From positions 14,841 through 78,840 of the forward strand of contig JBDTRM010000046.1 in assembly GCA_039931675.1 (NCBI GenBank): 64,000 nt of DNA. Reading direction: 5' to 3'. The position numbers and the translations under genes were made by a program. The stretch is from JAEUTH01 sp039931675 (GTDB lineage Bacteria; Bacteroidota; Bacteroidia; AKYH767-A; OLB10). Within the stretch, counting starts at the first letter, position 1; each line of letters begins with the position of its first letter. This document shows positions 1-8,445 of this stretch, piece by piece. A model generated the notes under the pieces. It had not been told where the DNA came from. It was given only the letters and a program-made list of their open reading frames with translations, and made no database searches.

Positions 1-669
1 TTCGGTCAGGCACAACAAACGAAAACATTTGAGACGGAAGTTTTATCTCATGACAAAACAAAAGAAATCTTCAATGATAAGGTAAAGACAAAATTCAATA
101 TCAGCTACCCTATCTTCAAAGTTTACAGCTACAAAGACAAGTCAGGTGAATTTTATTTAGTGCTTACAGAAAGTAATGATAGCATCACAATTGACAAAGA
201 CACGCTTCATAGCAATATCAAAGCATTTAATCTTATTAAGTCAAATACAGGTCTTGTAAAAAAGTGGGAGATAAATGACTTTAAGATAAAACAAATTAAT
301 AATGAAGGTCTTGAAACATCAATTTCGTTCTTGACAAAATATTGCGAGTTTCAGGATATTGATAACGACAATATAATTGACCCCATTTTAGTTTACGGCT
401 CAGCGGGTATAAATGGATATGGTGACGGAAGAATTAAAATATTGATTTTCTATAAAGAACAAAAGATTACCATTCGTCATCAAAATGGTATTCTTGACTT
501 TTGGAGAAATACTAAAGTTGATAAAGCATTTTACTCTTTACCTTTAGTATTGCAAAATCATGTAAAAGACTTAATGCAAAAAATGGTTGGCAGCGACCTT
601 ACTAATTTTCCTGATGGTTGGCAGGATGCAATGAGTAAACACAAACTATATTTTGACGAGAACAAATAA
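1..669 (+). CDS. Partial secreted hypothetical protein (5' end outside window)
   Basis: The frame is open from base 1 to a TAA at 667-669, so the gene starts before the window. The first visible residues (FGQAQQ) look like the end of a signal peptide with cleavage after an Ala-Gln, so probably only 15-20 residues are missing. A GTG at 160 is an internal codon, not a convincing start. The middle holds an Asp-rich loop (DIDNDNIIDP) like the calcium-loop motifs of FG-GAP/VCBS-type repeats. I do not recognise a family and assign no function. It is the first of a run of small plus-strand genes. Confidence 0.75.
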   Translation, partial: FGQAQQTKTFETEVLSHDKTKEIFNDKVKTKFNISYPIFKVYSYKDKSGEFYLVLTESNDSITIDKDTLHSNIKAFNLIKSNTGLVKKWEINDFKIKQINNEGLETSISFLTKYCEFQDIDNDNIIDPILVYGSAGINGYGDGRIKILIFYKEQKITIRHQNGILDFWRNTKVDKAFYSLPLVLQNHVKDLMQKMVGSDLTNFPDGWQDAMSKHKLYFDENK

Positions 670-691
670 AAACCCCGATAACGGATCGGTG

Positions 692-1063
692 ATGGTGACT
701 GACAAATACAACTTCTTATCTTACGATGAGTTATTTGATGCAATTGAAAATGATTTATCAGACAATAAATTCAAAGCATTAGCTCAACTTTTAATGAGTG
801 CAGTTACCGACTGGCATGCATTGAATTTACGAGAACCCAAAAACCTAATCATAGAATTAAAAAAAGAAATCAATAACAAATTAACCTTTGACAGTATTGA
901 AGGTTATTTAAAAAAACTTAAACCCTCTCATCACGCATGGAAAATGGAAGCAATTAGTGCATTACTTGAAATGTTTGACTTTGAAAGGAAAAACTTATTT
1001 GACATGAATATTGAACTTCCTGAAATTATCGAGCGCGTAACGCAACATTATAGGCAGAAATAA
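692..1063 (+). CDS. Hypothetical protein, 123 aa
   Basis: A mostly helical, charged, soluble protein (MVTDKYNFLSYDEL at its N-terminus) without signal peptide or membrane segment. The frame is also open from a TTG at 653 that overlaps the previous gene's end. The ATG at 692 is preferred because it lies just after that stop and gives a compact protein. No family is recognised. Repeat Rpt-B begins about 30 bases after its stop, so the gene sits like the first unit of a small repeat-separated array that also holds a toxin-antitoxin pair. Confidence 0.65.
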   Translation: MVTDKYNFLSYDELFDAIENDLSDNKFKALAQLLMSAVTDWHALNLREPKNLIIELKKEINNKLTFDSIEGYLKKLKPSHHAWKMEAISALLEMFDFERKNLFDMNIELPEIIERVTQHYRQK

Positions 1064-1093
1064 AATAGAATTTATCTTCTCTTTTCCCAAATA

Positions 1094-1153
1094 CCATCAA
1101 ACCCTTAACGCAAGCTTGTTGCATTAATGAAAGTATTGATAGATTTGTTGGGG
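1094..1153 (+). repeat. Rpt-B copy 1
   Basis: First of three related intergenic sequences. The shared core is TGTTGCATTRATGAAAGTAT followed by TGATARATTTG; copies 1 and 3 also share CATCAAACC-type sequence and TTAAC before it. It lies between the stop of the gene ending at 1063 and the antitoxin gene. The ATG within it is in frame with the antitoxin (an MKVLIDLLG extension), so it could supply an alternative start. Confidence 0.75.
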
Positions 1154-1216
1154 AGAAACCTACTAACCCAAATTCAGAAAACTTTTTCGCTACCTTTGAC
1201 TTATAAAAATTATATC

Positions 1217-1420
1217 ATGTTGATAGAAAGAACATCAAGCGAAGTGATCATCCGGCTTCCATCTTATGTGGACACAGAAGGCTTACAGCAGCTTGTAGAT
1301 TATTTGAGCTACAAGGAAGCAACTGCAAAGTCAAAGGCAAAGCAATCTGATGTTGACAAACTTGCTAAGGAAGTAAAGAAAGGTTGGTGGACTAAAAACC
1401 GTAGCCGGTTTATAAAATGA
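1217..1420 (+). CDS. Antitoxin of a PIN-domain toxin-antitoxin pair
   Basis: A 67-residue protein beginning MLIERTSSEVIIRLPSYVD. The short beta strand followed by a helical, lysine-rich tail fits the small antitoxins that precede PIN toxins. The frame extends upstream to an ATG at 1127 inside repeat Rpt-B, but those 30 residues look like translated repeat, so ATG 1217 is preferred. The stop lies 6 bases before the toxin start, the usual arrangement of such operons. Such antitoxins bind the toxin and usually repress their own promoter. The role is inferred mainly from position and size. Confidence 0.75.
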   Translation: MLIERTSSEVIIRLPSYVDTEGLQQLVDYLSYKEATAKSKAKQSDVDKLAKEVKKGWWTKNRSRFIK

Positions 1421-1426
1421 TGGCTG

Positions 1427-1900
1427 ATGGCAACCAAAAGGAAAAAACATAAAGTCATTAAAATAATAATTGACACCAATATTATTTTCAGTGCACTGCT
1501 TAACACCAACGGAACCATAGGCGATCTGCTTTTCAACTCATATAACCATTTTGAATTTTACAGTTGCAGTTACATGCGATACGAAATAGAAAAGCATCGC
1601 GAAAAACTAAAACGCATTTCTAAATTATCAGACACTGAACTTGAAGAAGCAAGATTTAAAATTTTTGACCAAATCAATTTTATTAACGAAGAACTTATTC
1701 CCGCAAAAACCTGGCTTGCAGCAGAAGAAATAACAAAGGAAATTGATATTGATGATTCAGATTTTGTTGCATTGACAAAATATCTTAAAGGTTATTTATG
1801 GACAGGTGATAAAGAACTTTACAACGGACTAACAAAGAAAAACTTTAAAAGCGTTTTCAATACATCAGAACTTATTGCTTTAAGGAAGGCAAAAAAATAA
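1427..1900 (+). CDS. PIN-domain toxin (probable endoribonuclease)
   Basis: A 157-residue PIN-fold protein. The first strand carries the diagnostic motif IIIDTNIIFSALLN (about residues 13-26) with the first catalytic Asp. Downstream acidic residues include the IDIDDSDFVALT stretch and WTGDKEL, which match the third and fourth acidic positions of the fold. Members of this PIN_2/VapC-like group are Mg-dependent ribonucleases paired with a small antitoxin, which here ends 6 bases upstream. No ATG lies further 5' in frame before a stop. All acidic positions appear intact, so the toxin is probably functional. Confidence 0.85.
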   Translation: MATKRKKHKVIKIIIDTNIIFSALLNTNGTIGDLLFNSYNHFEFYSCSYMRYEIEKHREKLKRISKLSDTELEEARFKIFDQINFINEELIPAKTWLAAEEITKEIDIDDSDFVALTKYLKGYLWTGDKELYNGLTKKNFKSVFNTSELIALRKAKK

Positions 1901-1904
1901 ATTG

Positions 1905-1952
1905 AACGTAAGCCTGTTGCATTGATGAAAGTATTGATAGATTTATTGGGGG
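1905..1952 (+). repeat. Rpt-B copy 2
   Basis: Second copy of the repeat, starting 4 bases after the toxin stop codon. It reads CCTGTTGCATTGATGAAAGT and continues TTGATAGATTTATTGGGG, nearly identical to copy 1 over about 40 bases. It separates the toxin gene from the next small gene. Confidence 0.75.
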
Positions 1953-1985
1953 GATTAATCATGCAAATCTTATTATCAAAATAAC

Positions 1986-2411
1986 ATGAAAACATCGTAT
2001 CTGATATTCTTAAATTTTCTAATATTTTTTAAAATAACGAATGGTCAAAATATATCCAATCAAAAAAAGAACATAAAATCACATTATAAAAAAGAGAATA
2101 TTATTGATGTAAGAAAAGCATTACAAGGAAAATGGGTTTTATCAGATAACAATGTTAATGAGTTGAATTTTTCAGGTGATACATTAATTGAAAAAACAGA
2201 ATTGGGAATAGCGTATAATTTATATGCTTTAAGAAAAAAAATAGTCTTAGATGGAGATACTATCAAATTGGCAAACTACGAAACAGCTTTATATTATGGT
2301 CCTCAAAATAAAGAATTACAATTGGTTTATATAATAGAAAATGTTACTGACAGTGTTTTGTCATTAACCTCTCCATATAGTAACCAGAATGCACTTTATG
2401 TTAGGAAGTAA
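1986..2411 (+). CDS. Secreted hypothetical protein, 141 aa
   Basis: Begins MKTSYLIFLNFLIFFKITNG, a hydrophobic signal peptide with probable cleavage near residue 20. The mature part contains ALQGKWVLSDNNVNELNF followed by several short beta strands, an arrangement seen in small lipocalin-like secreted proteins of Bacteroidota. That resemblance is only structural and is not a confident family call. A third Rpt-B copy follows about 40 bases after the stop. No partner gene is evident. Confidence 0.7.
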   Translation: MKTSYLIFLNFLIFFKITNGQNISNQKKNIKSHYKKENIIDVRKALQGKWVLSDNNVNELNFSGDTLIEKTELGIAYNLYALRKKIVLDGDTIKLANYETALYYGPQNKELQLVYIIENVTDSVLSLTSPYSNQNALYVRK

Positions 2412-2448
2412 AATGAATAGCCCTTTGCTCAACGCGCATTTCACAAAA

Positions 2449-2504
2449 CCGTCAAACCTTTAACTAACCTGTTGCATTGATGAAAGTATTGATAAATTTG
2501 ATGG
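2449..2504 (+). repeat. Rpt-B copy 3
   Basis: Third copy, more diverged at its 3' end (TGATAAATTTGATGG) but sharing the upstream CGTCAAACC and TTTAAC block with copy 1. It closes the repeat-separated gene run. No plus-strand gene follows; the next gene is on the other strand. Confidence 0.7.
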
Positions 2505-2520
2505 AAATACTGCTCGCGCC

Positions 2521-2554
2521 AAACCTTATAGGTTTCTAAAAACCTATAAGGTTT
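2521..2554. terminator. Perfect inverted repeat, probable terminator
   Basis: A 15-base arm, AAACCTTATAGGTTT, and its exact complement are separated by four bases (CTAA). Each arm is itself nearly palindromic. It lies between the convergent gene ends at 2411 and 2599 and probably ends transcription in both directions. Similar palindromes are scattered through Bacteroidota genomes, so it may also be a dispersed repeat. Confidence 0.6.
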
Positions 2555-2598
2555 TTGCGGACGAAAACAGATTTGGAATCTTTGTAAAAGTTTAAAAA

Positions 2599-5244
2599 CT
2601 AATATTGAAACTTCTCTTTCAACACAACTCCATCACTCTCTACAATTAAAAAGTACATTCCCTGCGAAAAGTTGTAAAGATTAAGATGATTAGTTGTGTT
2701 AAGTTGTATCTGTTCATCAAAAACCAGCTTGCCTAATGTGTTGAAAATTTTTACGTGTGCTGATGTGTTTTCACAACATGGTGTAATTGAAAAGTCAATG
2801 CCTCCGTTGTTTGCCACTATTACTAATTGTTGTTTAATATCTTTCTTAAAGATAACGGTTTTCCATTCTGTATAAGTGCTGCTGCCGTTTATATCAGTTT
2901 GTTTTAACCGGTAATAAGAAGTTCCTTGATATGGTTCGTAGTCTCTCTCATTATATGATGCACCTGCATTTGCATTACCTTTAGCAGCTATCACGCTTAC
3001 AACATTTTTATCCTTTGTATCTTTTGATTTTTCTATGGTAAAGAAATGATTGAATGGCTCATTTAATGTTACCCATTTTATATCAACATAATTGTTTACA
3101 GCCTTTGCATCAAAACTTATCAAATTAACGGGCAACGGATTCAATAAATTAATTGATGCCAATGTGTAAGGACAATATTGTGTAGAGATTAAACTTGAAG
3201 TTATAGTTCCCGCAGCGGTTGTGCCTGTAAGCAATCCCGTGTTGTTACCATGATCGCGCCAGATGTTTCCGCCTGCATCATAACGCGCCACGCGCAAATC
3301 ATTCATTGAAGTAACACCGCAACTGAAATTATCCCACGAAAGTGTAACCTGGCGGTTAGTAATTCCGGTAAGCCGGGTAAGATCCCAATACTCGCAATAA
3401 CTTATGTGATCGAGTGTAGGCTCCAGGTTATTACCAAAAAGTGATTGCGGGTTAACAGGGAAATATTCAGCGCTAAATGATTCTGTTACAGGTGATGATA
3501 AACTTATATCATCAACAGCAAACGAAGGATCAGTGCCGGCATTATCATTATTATTTTCCCATTTGAAAGCAATTTTTATTCCTGGATTATTGTTCGCACT
3601 CACCGGAAGAACTATTGAATAATTAGTCCATTGACCTTGTCCGCTTACGCAAATTGGGCTTTTTAAAGATGTATTTAAAACGCTCCATGCGGAACCATCA
3701 TAATACCAAAGTGAAGCATTATCTAACAATGCTTGTCCATTACCTATATAATTAAATGATAAAGTTATGCTCGATTTCCCTGTACAATTTATCAATGGTG
3801 ATTCGGCCCTTCTATTAGTCATGCTAATGCTACTGGCAAGATAAGCAGCACCCCCGGCAGGATTAAAAACGCTTGTAACATGCAAAGTTTTGTTTCCATT
3901 GTTGGCAACACCGCAACCGGGAGGGGCAATACCACCCTCATCATCCGTAATTTGGAAAAAGTTAGGAAAACTTCCTTCAGCACCTAAAATATTTGCGAGT
4001 GACCATCCGGAAAGAGCGCTGAAATTTTCAGTCCAGAATGGCGGAGGCAAACCCGCAGCTCCCACGCTCATTCCTAATGGCTGCACATTATTTCCTTTAC
4101 CTATCGGATAAGTAAAACCATTCGTTCCGGTTTTAATGCAAGGTCCACTCACAAAACTTGTATTATTATAACCTGATGCTGTTGCAAGGTCTCCAAACGT
4201 AATTGGGTATGTGGCAGAAGTTATAAATCGCCCTACTATAAAATTCGCATTGCCATCAACTGTAAATGTTTTATTTACCAAAACATCATTTGCAGATTTA
4301 TTAATCTCCAAGTTATAAACTGAAAGGATGCCGGGAGCAATAACAATGGTTTGTGCTATTGCACCTGCAAATAAAATTTTAGGAGTGCCTGTATAACTCA
4401 GTGTTCCGTTTACCGTAAGGTTTGATTCAAATTGAATCCCTGTGCCGCTGTTGCTTAGCGTATTGCCTGTCCTTATTAACATGTTCCCGATAACACGGGT
4501 AGGAGTGCCGTTTGTTTGAGCATTTGAAAAATTAACAGTGCCTATTCCGCTTCCGCCAATATCAAAATTGCCTTTAATGGTTGGAAATCCTGTTGAGCCA
4601 GTGAATATGCTCCCACCTGATGTAATCCAGTTGCCCGCTGTGGCATTTTCAATGGTGAGGTTTCCATAAAAAGCGCCACCACCTGCTGTTGTTGTAATTA
4701 CAGGACTTCCGCCTGCTGTCTTTCTCAATATCCAATTTGAGTTAGCAGGGATTGTTGAAACACCACCGTTATATGCAGTTTGCCAGGTGTTGCTTGCCGA
4801 TCCCGTGGTTTTTATCAGTGTCGCTCCTGATGACATGCTCCATTTGGCTCCTGCTGAAAAAGTGAGAGTGCCTCCAACTGTTGTAAGATTATCGGTAATA
4901 GTACCATTGTTAATAAGATCAATGCCAACTCCATTATTAATTGTAAGTGTAATTACTCCGCTTATTGTAAGTGATCCTCCAAGGTTTACCGTCACCTCAT
5001 CAATCGTAACTGTTGCATTTATTGTAACTGTGTTGGGACTTTGAATAGTAATTGCAAGATCAGCACTTGTTGGTGTAGTTGCAGCAGGTACCCATCCTCC
5101 CACACCCGTAGGTGAACTCTCCCAGGTACTGATTGCATTCCAGTTACCCGTTGCCACTGAACGATAATAATTCTGCGCGATGCAATCGGTTGCAGCAGCG
5201 AAAATTATCAGCATCAGAACAAAATATTTGTAAAACTTTTTCAA
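2599..5244 (-). CDS. Large secreted protein with T9SS C-terminal sorting domain
   Basis: An 881-residue protein with an N-terminal signal peptide ending at CIAQ (residue about 24). Residues about 30-390 are Thr/Asn/Gly-rich beta-strand repeats of the kind seen in Bacteroidota surface proteins (NWNAISTWESSPTG and following). Residues about 400-590 look like a jelly-roll or cleaved-adhesin-type binding domain. The final 80 residues (from about VKIFNTLGKLVFDEQ to LKEKFQY) match the type A sorting domain recognised by the type IX secretion system. It should be exported and attached to the surface or released; the ligand is unknown. It is transcribed alone, opposite to clpS. Confidence 0.88.
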   Translation of the reverse strand: MKKFYKYFVLMLIIFAAATDCIAQNYYRSVATGNWNAISTWESSPTGVGGWVPAATTPTSADLAITIQSPNTVTINATVTIDEVTVNLGGSLTISGVITLTINNGVGIDLINNGTITDNLTTVGGTLTFSAGAKWSMSSGATLIKTTGSASNTWQTAYNGGVSTIPANSNWILRKTAGGSPVITTTAGGGAFYGNLTIENATAGNWITSGGSIFTGSTGFPTIKGNFDIGGSGIGTVNFSNAQTNGTPTRVIGNMLIRTGNTLSNSGTGIQFESNLTVNGTLSYTGTPKILFAGAIAQTIVIAPGILSVYNLEINKSANDVLVNKTFTVDGNANFIVGRFITSATYPITFGDLATASGYNNTSFVSGPCIKTGTNGFTYPIGKGNNVQPLGMSVGAAGLPPPFWTENFSALSGWSLANILGAEGSFPNFFQITDDEGGIAPPGCGVANNGNKTLHVTSVFNPAGGAAYLASSISMTNRRAESPLINCTGKSSITLSFNYIGNGQALLDNASLWYYDGSAWSVLNTSLKSPICVSGQGQWTNYSIVLPVSANNNPGIKIAFKWENNNDNAGTDPSFAVDDISLSSPVTESFSAEYFPVNPQSLFGNNLEPTLDHISYCEYWDLTRLTGITNRQVTLSWDNFSCGVTSMNDLRVARYDAGGNIWRDHGNNTGLLTGTTAAGTITSSLISTQYCPYTLASINLLNPLPVNLISFDAKAVNNYVDIKWVTLNEPFNHFFTIEKSKDTKDKNVVSVIAAKGNANAGASYNERDYEPYQGTSYYRLKQTDINGSSTYTEWKTVIFKKDIKQQLVIVANNGGIDFSITPCCENTSAHVKIFNTLGKLVFDEQIQLNTTNHLNLYNFSQGMYFLIVESDGVVLKEKFQY

Positions 5245-5496
5245 CGGATAGATATTGGGTTATTTGTTATTCTCTTGCCTTTTGCAACTTGCCTCTTATT
5301 TTCCAGCATTATTCAAAGATAAAAATTAAATCCAGCTATTTATATTCATTCACCCAACAAATATGAACAGGCTGTGAATTAGATACAACAAATGTGCCTT
5401 GATAAAATTATCGGTACGGTGATTGATTTAAATGTACCTGTTATCGCAGATATGTTTAATTTTGGCCAAAATTTAAAAGAGATGATCACAACTAAA

Positions 5497-5772
5497 ATGT
5501 CAACATATACCGAAACCGATTTGGATGATGTATTAATTGAAGAATTAATAGATGAAAAACAAATCATACTATATAATGATGATGTGAATACATTTGATTG
5601 GGTGATAGAGTCGCTCATTAAAGTTTGCAAACATGAAGTGCAACAGGCAGAGCAGTGTGCGCATTTAGTTCATTACACCGGCAAGTGTGCAGTTAAGGAA
5701 GGCAGCTACGACAGGTTAGTACCTATGTGTACTGCTTTGTTAGATCGCGGGCTATCTGCCACTATTGAGTAA
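5497..5772 (+). CDS. clpS: ATP-dependent Clp protease adaptor ClpS
   Basis: A 91-residue protein. The core IILYNDDVNTFDWVIESL carries the conserved Asn-Asp-Asp of the N-degron pocket, and AHLVHYTGKCAV carries the conserved His and Gly of the family. ClpS delivers substrates with destabilising N-terminal residues to ClpAP-type protease in the cytoplasm. The frame continues upstream to 5392, but the family's N-terminus is short and variable, so ATG 5497 is preferred (ATG 5482 is an alternative). The gene stops 25 bases before the M48 protease start, suggesting co-transcription. Confidence 0.92.
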   Translation: MSTYTETDLDDVLIEELIDEKQIILYNDDVNTFDWVIESLIKVCKHEVQQAEQCAHLVHYTGKCAVKEGSYDRLVPMCTALLDRGLSATIE

Positions 5773-5797
5773 AAAACATTTCTTAAATTTTATTACC

Positions 5798-6622
5798 ATG
5801 TTAAAAAAATCAGTATTGATTATAGCAGTTGCTACGTTTATTTTTAATGCATGCAGCAAGGTTCCCATTACGGGACGCAAGCAGTTGCATTTATTACCCG
5901 AAAGCGAAATGGTGTCAATGGGGTTTGCATCTTACGGAGCTTTTCTCAAAGAAAATCCTCCTGCACCTGCTACCGATCCTAATGCTGAATTAGTAAAACG
6001 TGTAGGCAACAAGTTATCGCAGTCAGTAATTAAATTTCTTGCACAGCAAAAACTAAGCAGCCGCATCTCCGGTTATAAATGGGAATTTAATTTAGTGAAC
6101 AGTCCCGAAGCTAACGCCTGGTGTATGCCTGGTGGTAAAGTGGTGGTGTATTCAGGATTGTTGCCCATTACAAAAGATGAAAACAGCCTCGCATTTGTTA
6201 TGGGACATGAAATAGCACATGCTGTGGCGCAACATGGTAACGAAAGAATGAGTCAGCAAATGAGCGTACAGGCCGGTGGAATGGCTTTAGATATGTATAT
6301 GTCACAAAAGCCTGCAGAAACAAGGCTGCTTTATAATACAGCTTATGGTATAGGATCGCAGGTGGGTGTCATGTTACCATTCTCACGCCTGCATGAAGGC
6401 GAAGCAGATAAATTAGGAATGGTGTTTATGGCTTTGGCAGGATATGATCCCCGGCCTACTCCTGATATCTGGAAACGCATGGCAGCAGCAGGCGGAGCCA
6501 AACCGCCTGAAATATTAAGCACGCACCCAAGCGATGCAAACCGTGCTGCCGAAATGCGCAAGTATATGTCGCAAGCCATGAAGTATTATACAGGCACAGC
6601 AAACACTACCGGTGGAAAATAA
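5798..6622 (+). CDS. M48 family metallopeptidase lipoprotein
   Basis: A 274-residue zinc protease. The N-terminus is a lipoprotein signal with lipobox ending FNAC (Cys 19) followed by the typical KVPITGRKQL. The HEIAH zinc motif is at about residues 137-141, and the third ligand is probably Glu 202 in HEGEAD. This fits the BepA/LoiP-like periplasmic M48 group that handles outer-membrane protein quality control. The frame also starts at a TTG at 5765, inside clpS, but the ATG at 5798 starts the signal peptide correctly. The length is complete and all zinc ligands are present. Confidence 0.92.
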   Translation: MLKKSVLIIAVATFIFNACSKVPITGRKQLHLLPESEMVSMGFASYGAFLKENPPAPATDPNAELVKRVGNKLSQSVIKFLAQQKLSSRISGYKWEFNLVNSPEANAWCMPGGKVVVYSGLLPITKDENSLAFVMGHEIAHAVAQHGNERMSQQMSVQAGGMALDMYMSQKPAETRLLYNTAYGIGSQVGVMLPFSRLHEGEADKLGMVFMALAGYDPRPTPDIWKRMAAAGGAKPPEILSTHPSDANRAAEMRKYMSQAMKYYTGTANTTGGK

Positions 6623-6790
6623 ATATCAGGTATAACTTTTATCGGGATTGTTATTTAATTTGGTGCAAATTTGCGAACATAAATAAGTCATAAGTCATAA
6701 GGTATAAGGAATAAGACAACATACGATTTACCGCTAACTACTTATGCCTTACAACTTACGACTAATGATTTACCCAATAACAAAACTCCA

Positions 6791-7255
6791 ATGCTTCTCG
6801 CATCCATTATTGCAATTATTCTTTTCGGTATTATATTGATTGTACTTGAAATATTGGTTCTGCCCGGATTAATTGCCGGTATTATTGGTGCTATCTTTAT
6901 GATTATGGGTTTAGTGATGATGTATAAAAACTATGGTGATGTTTATGGCAACATAACTTTAATTGCTACCATTGTGCTCACAGCGTCAGCGTTAATTTAT
7001 GCACTAAAATCAAAAGCCTGGAGGCGTTTCGGATTAAAAGATACTATTGATTCAAAAGTAATTGATTTACAAAAAGAGCATATCGAACCAGGAACCATTG
7101 CTATCACAACATCAGCATTAAGACCAATGGGAACCGTGATAATCGGGATGAACAAATACGAAGCACAAACAAGCGGAGCGTACATTGAAGCTAACAGCGA
7201 AGTAGTAGTTTTAAAAGTTCTTACCAATAAATTATTAGTAGAATTGAAAAGTTGA
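6791..7255 (+). CDS. NfeD-like membrane protein
   Basis: A 154-residue protein with two to three hydrophobic segments in residues 1-68, followed by a C-terminal OB-fold-like domain (GTIAITTSALRPMGTVIIG, then NSEVVVLKVLTNKLLVEL). This is the NfeD organisation. NfeD proteins are typically encoded next to flotillin-like genes, and floA starts 150 bases downstream here, so the two probably act together in membrane microdomain organisation. No serine protease domain is present, so this is the short NfeD form. Confidence 0.88.
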   Translation: MLLASIIAIILFGIILIVLEILVLPGLIAGIIGAIFMIMGLVMMYKNYGDVYGNITLIATIVLTASALIYALKSKAWRRFGLKDTIDSKVIDLQKEHIEPGTIAITTSALRPMGTVIIGMNKYEAQTSGAYIEANSEVVVLKVLTNKLLVELKS

Positions 7256-7263
7256 TCAGTTAA

Positions 7264-7295
7264 ACTTTCGGAAAGTTGAAGGAACTTTCCGAAAA
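7264..7295. repeat. Palindrome of the AACTTTCGGAAAGTT family
   Basis: Two arms (ACTTTCGGAAAGTT and its complement, with one end mismatch) are separated by GAAGG. The arms are themselves almost self-complementary. The same palindrome occurs at 46464-46496, so it is a dispersed element rather than a gene-specific terminator, though it may attenuate transcription between nfeD and floA. Confidence 0.65.
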
Positions 7296-7405
7296 TAAAA
7301 TATTCCTCTCACTCCATCATTTCTTCCGATACATCGGAATCCATCATTCCAGTTATCCCAACATTCAATCATTCAACATTCAAAAATTCAAAACTTCAAA
7401 CAAAT

Positions 7406-8386
7406 ATGAGCACATTACCGGTTACCATTTTTGCAATTATAGGAGGTATTATTCTCCTTTTTATGTTTCTTTATTTTGTTCCTGTTGGATTGTGGATCAC
7501 AGCAGTATTTTCAAATGTGCGCATCAGCATTTTTGATTTGATAACGATGCGCCTTCGCAAGGTGCCACCTGCAATAGTTGTTAATGCATTAATCAATTCT
7601 ACTAAAGCAGGATTAGCAGTAACAAAAAACGAAATTGAAACGCATTACCTCGCAGGTGGTCATGTTAACAACGTTATGAAAGCTATGATATCAGCCGACA
7701 AGGCAAACATTCCTTTAACCTTTAAATTGGCTACAGCAATTGACCTTGCAGGACGTGATGTTGCTGATGCCGTGCAGTTGTCAGTTAACCCGCGTGTGAT
7801 TGATACACCGCCTGTTTCTGCTGTTGCAAAAAACGGAATTCAGTTAATGGTGAAAGCACGAGTGACTGTTCGCGCCAACATTAACCAGTTGGTAGGTGGT
7901 GCAGGTGAGGAAACAATATTGGCCCGTGTAGGCGAAGGTATAGTTACCACGATAGGCTCAGCACACGATCATAAAACAGTGCTCGAAAATCCTGACCAGA
8001 TCAGTAAAACGGTTTTGAATAAAGGACTTGATGCAGGCACAGCTTTCGAAATTTTATCAATTGATATTGCCGATATTGATGTGGGTGAAAACATTGGCGC
8101 GAAATTGCAAACTGACCAGGCATCGGCCGATTTAAAAGTGGCACAGGCAAAAGCCGAAGAGCGCAGGGCAATGGCCGTAGCTTACGAGCAGGAGATGAAA
8201 GCCAAAGCACAGGAAGCACGCGCTAAGGTAATAGAAGCCGAAGCGCAGATACCAATGGCAATGGCCGAAGCTTTTCGTTCGGGTAATTTAGGAATTATGG
8301 ATTACTATAAAATGCAAAATATACAGGCTGATACCACCATGCGCGAATCATTTGGTAAAGGTGGAGGAACACAAGAGAAAAAGTAA
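7406..8386 (+). CDS. floA: Flotillin-like protein FloA
   Basis: A 326-residue protein, close to the usual 330 of bacterial FloA. Residues about 7-30 form a membrane-inserted hairpin. The following SPFH-like region includes RVIDTPPVSAVAKNGIQL and TVRANINQLVGGAGEETILA, both characteristic of the family. The C-terminal part (DLKVAQAKAEERRAMAVAYE onward) is the Ala/Glu-rich coiled coil with EA repeats that drives oligomerisation. FloA scaffolds functional membrane microdomains. The start at 7406 follows a short noncoding stretch and gives the expected N-terminus. Confidence 0.95.
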   Translation: MSTLPVTIFAIIGGIILLFMFLYFVPVGLWITAVFSNVRISIFDLITMRLRKVPPAIVVNALINSTKAGLAVTKNEIETHYLAGGHVNNVMKAMISADKANIPLTFKLATAIDLAGRDVADAVQLSVNPRVIDTPPVSAVAKNGIQLMVKARVTVRANINQLVGGAGEETILARVGEGIVTTIGSAHDHKTVLENPDQISKTVLNKGLDAGTAFEILSIDIADIDVGENIGAKLQTDQASADLKVAQAKAEERRAMAVAYEQEMKAKAQEARAKVIEAEAQIPMAMAEAFRSGNLGIMDYYKMQNIQADTTMRESFGKGGGTQEKK

Positions 8387-8391
8387 GCGTG

Positions 8392-8430
8392 TTTTAAAAT
8401 ATTTGGGTTGCAAAAAGGATGGTGCAATAA
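8392..8430 (-). repeat. Rpt-A copy 1 (diverged)
   Basis: A diverged copy of the ~40-base repeat that punctuates the window up to 38.7 kb. It starts 6 bases after the floA stop and still carries TTTTAAAATATTTGG and GCAAAAAG-type blocks on the plus strand. It marks the left-most Rpt-A copy I can find. Confidence 0.5.
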
Positions 8431-8445
8431 TAAGGGTGATTCTTT

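Noticed and set aside
558..743. Minus-strand frame of 61 codons
   Set aside because: It overlaps two better plus-strand genes and has no recognisable protein features.
1094..2504. Rpt-B copies as attC sites
   Set aside because: TTAAC- and GTTGC-type boxes are present but do not fit the consensus, and the spacing is too short. Kept as a repeat only.
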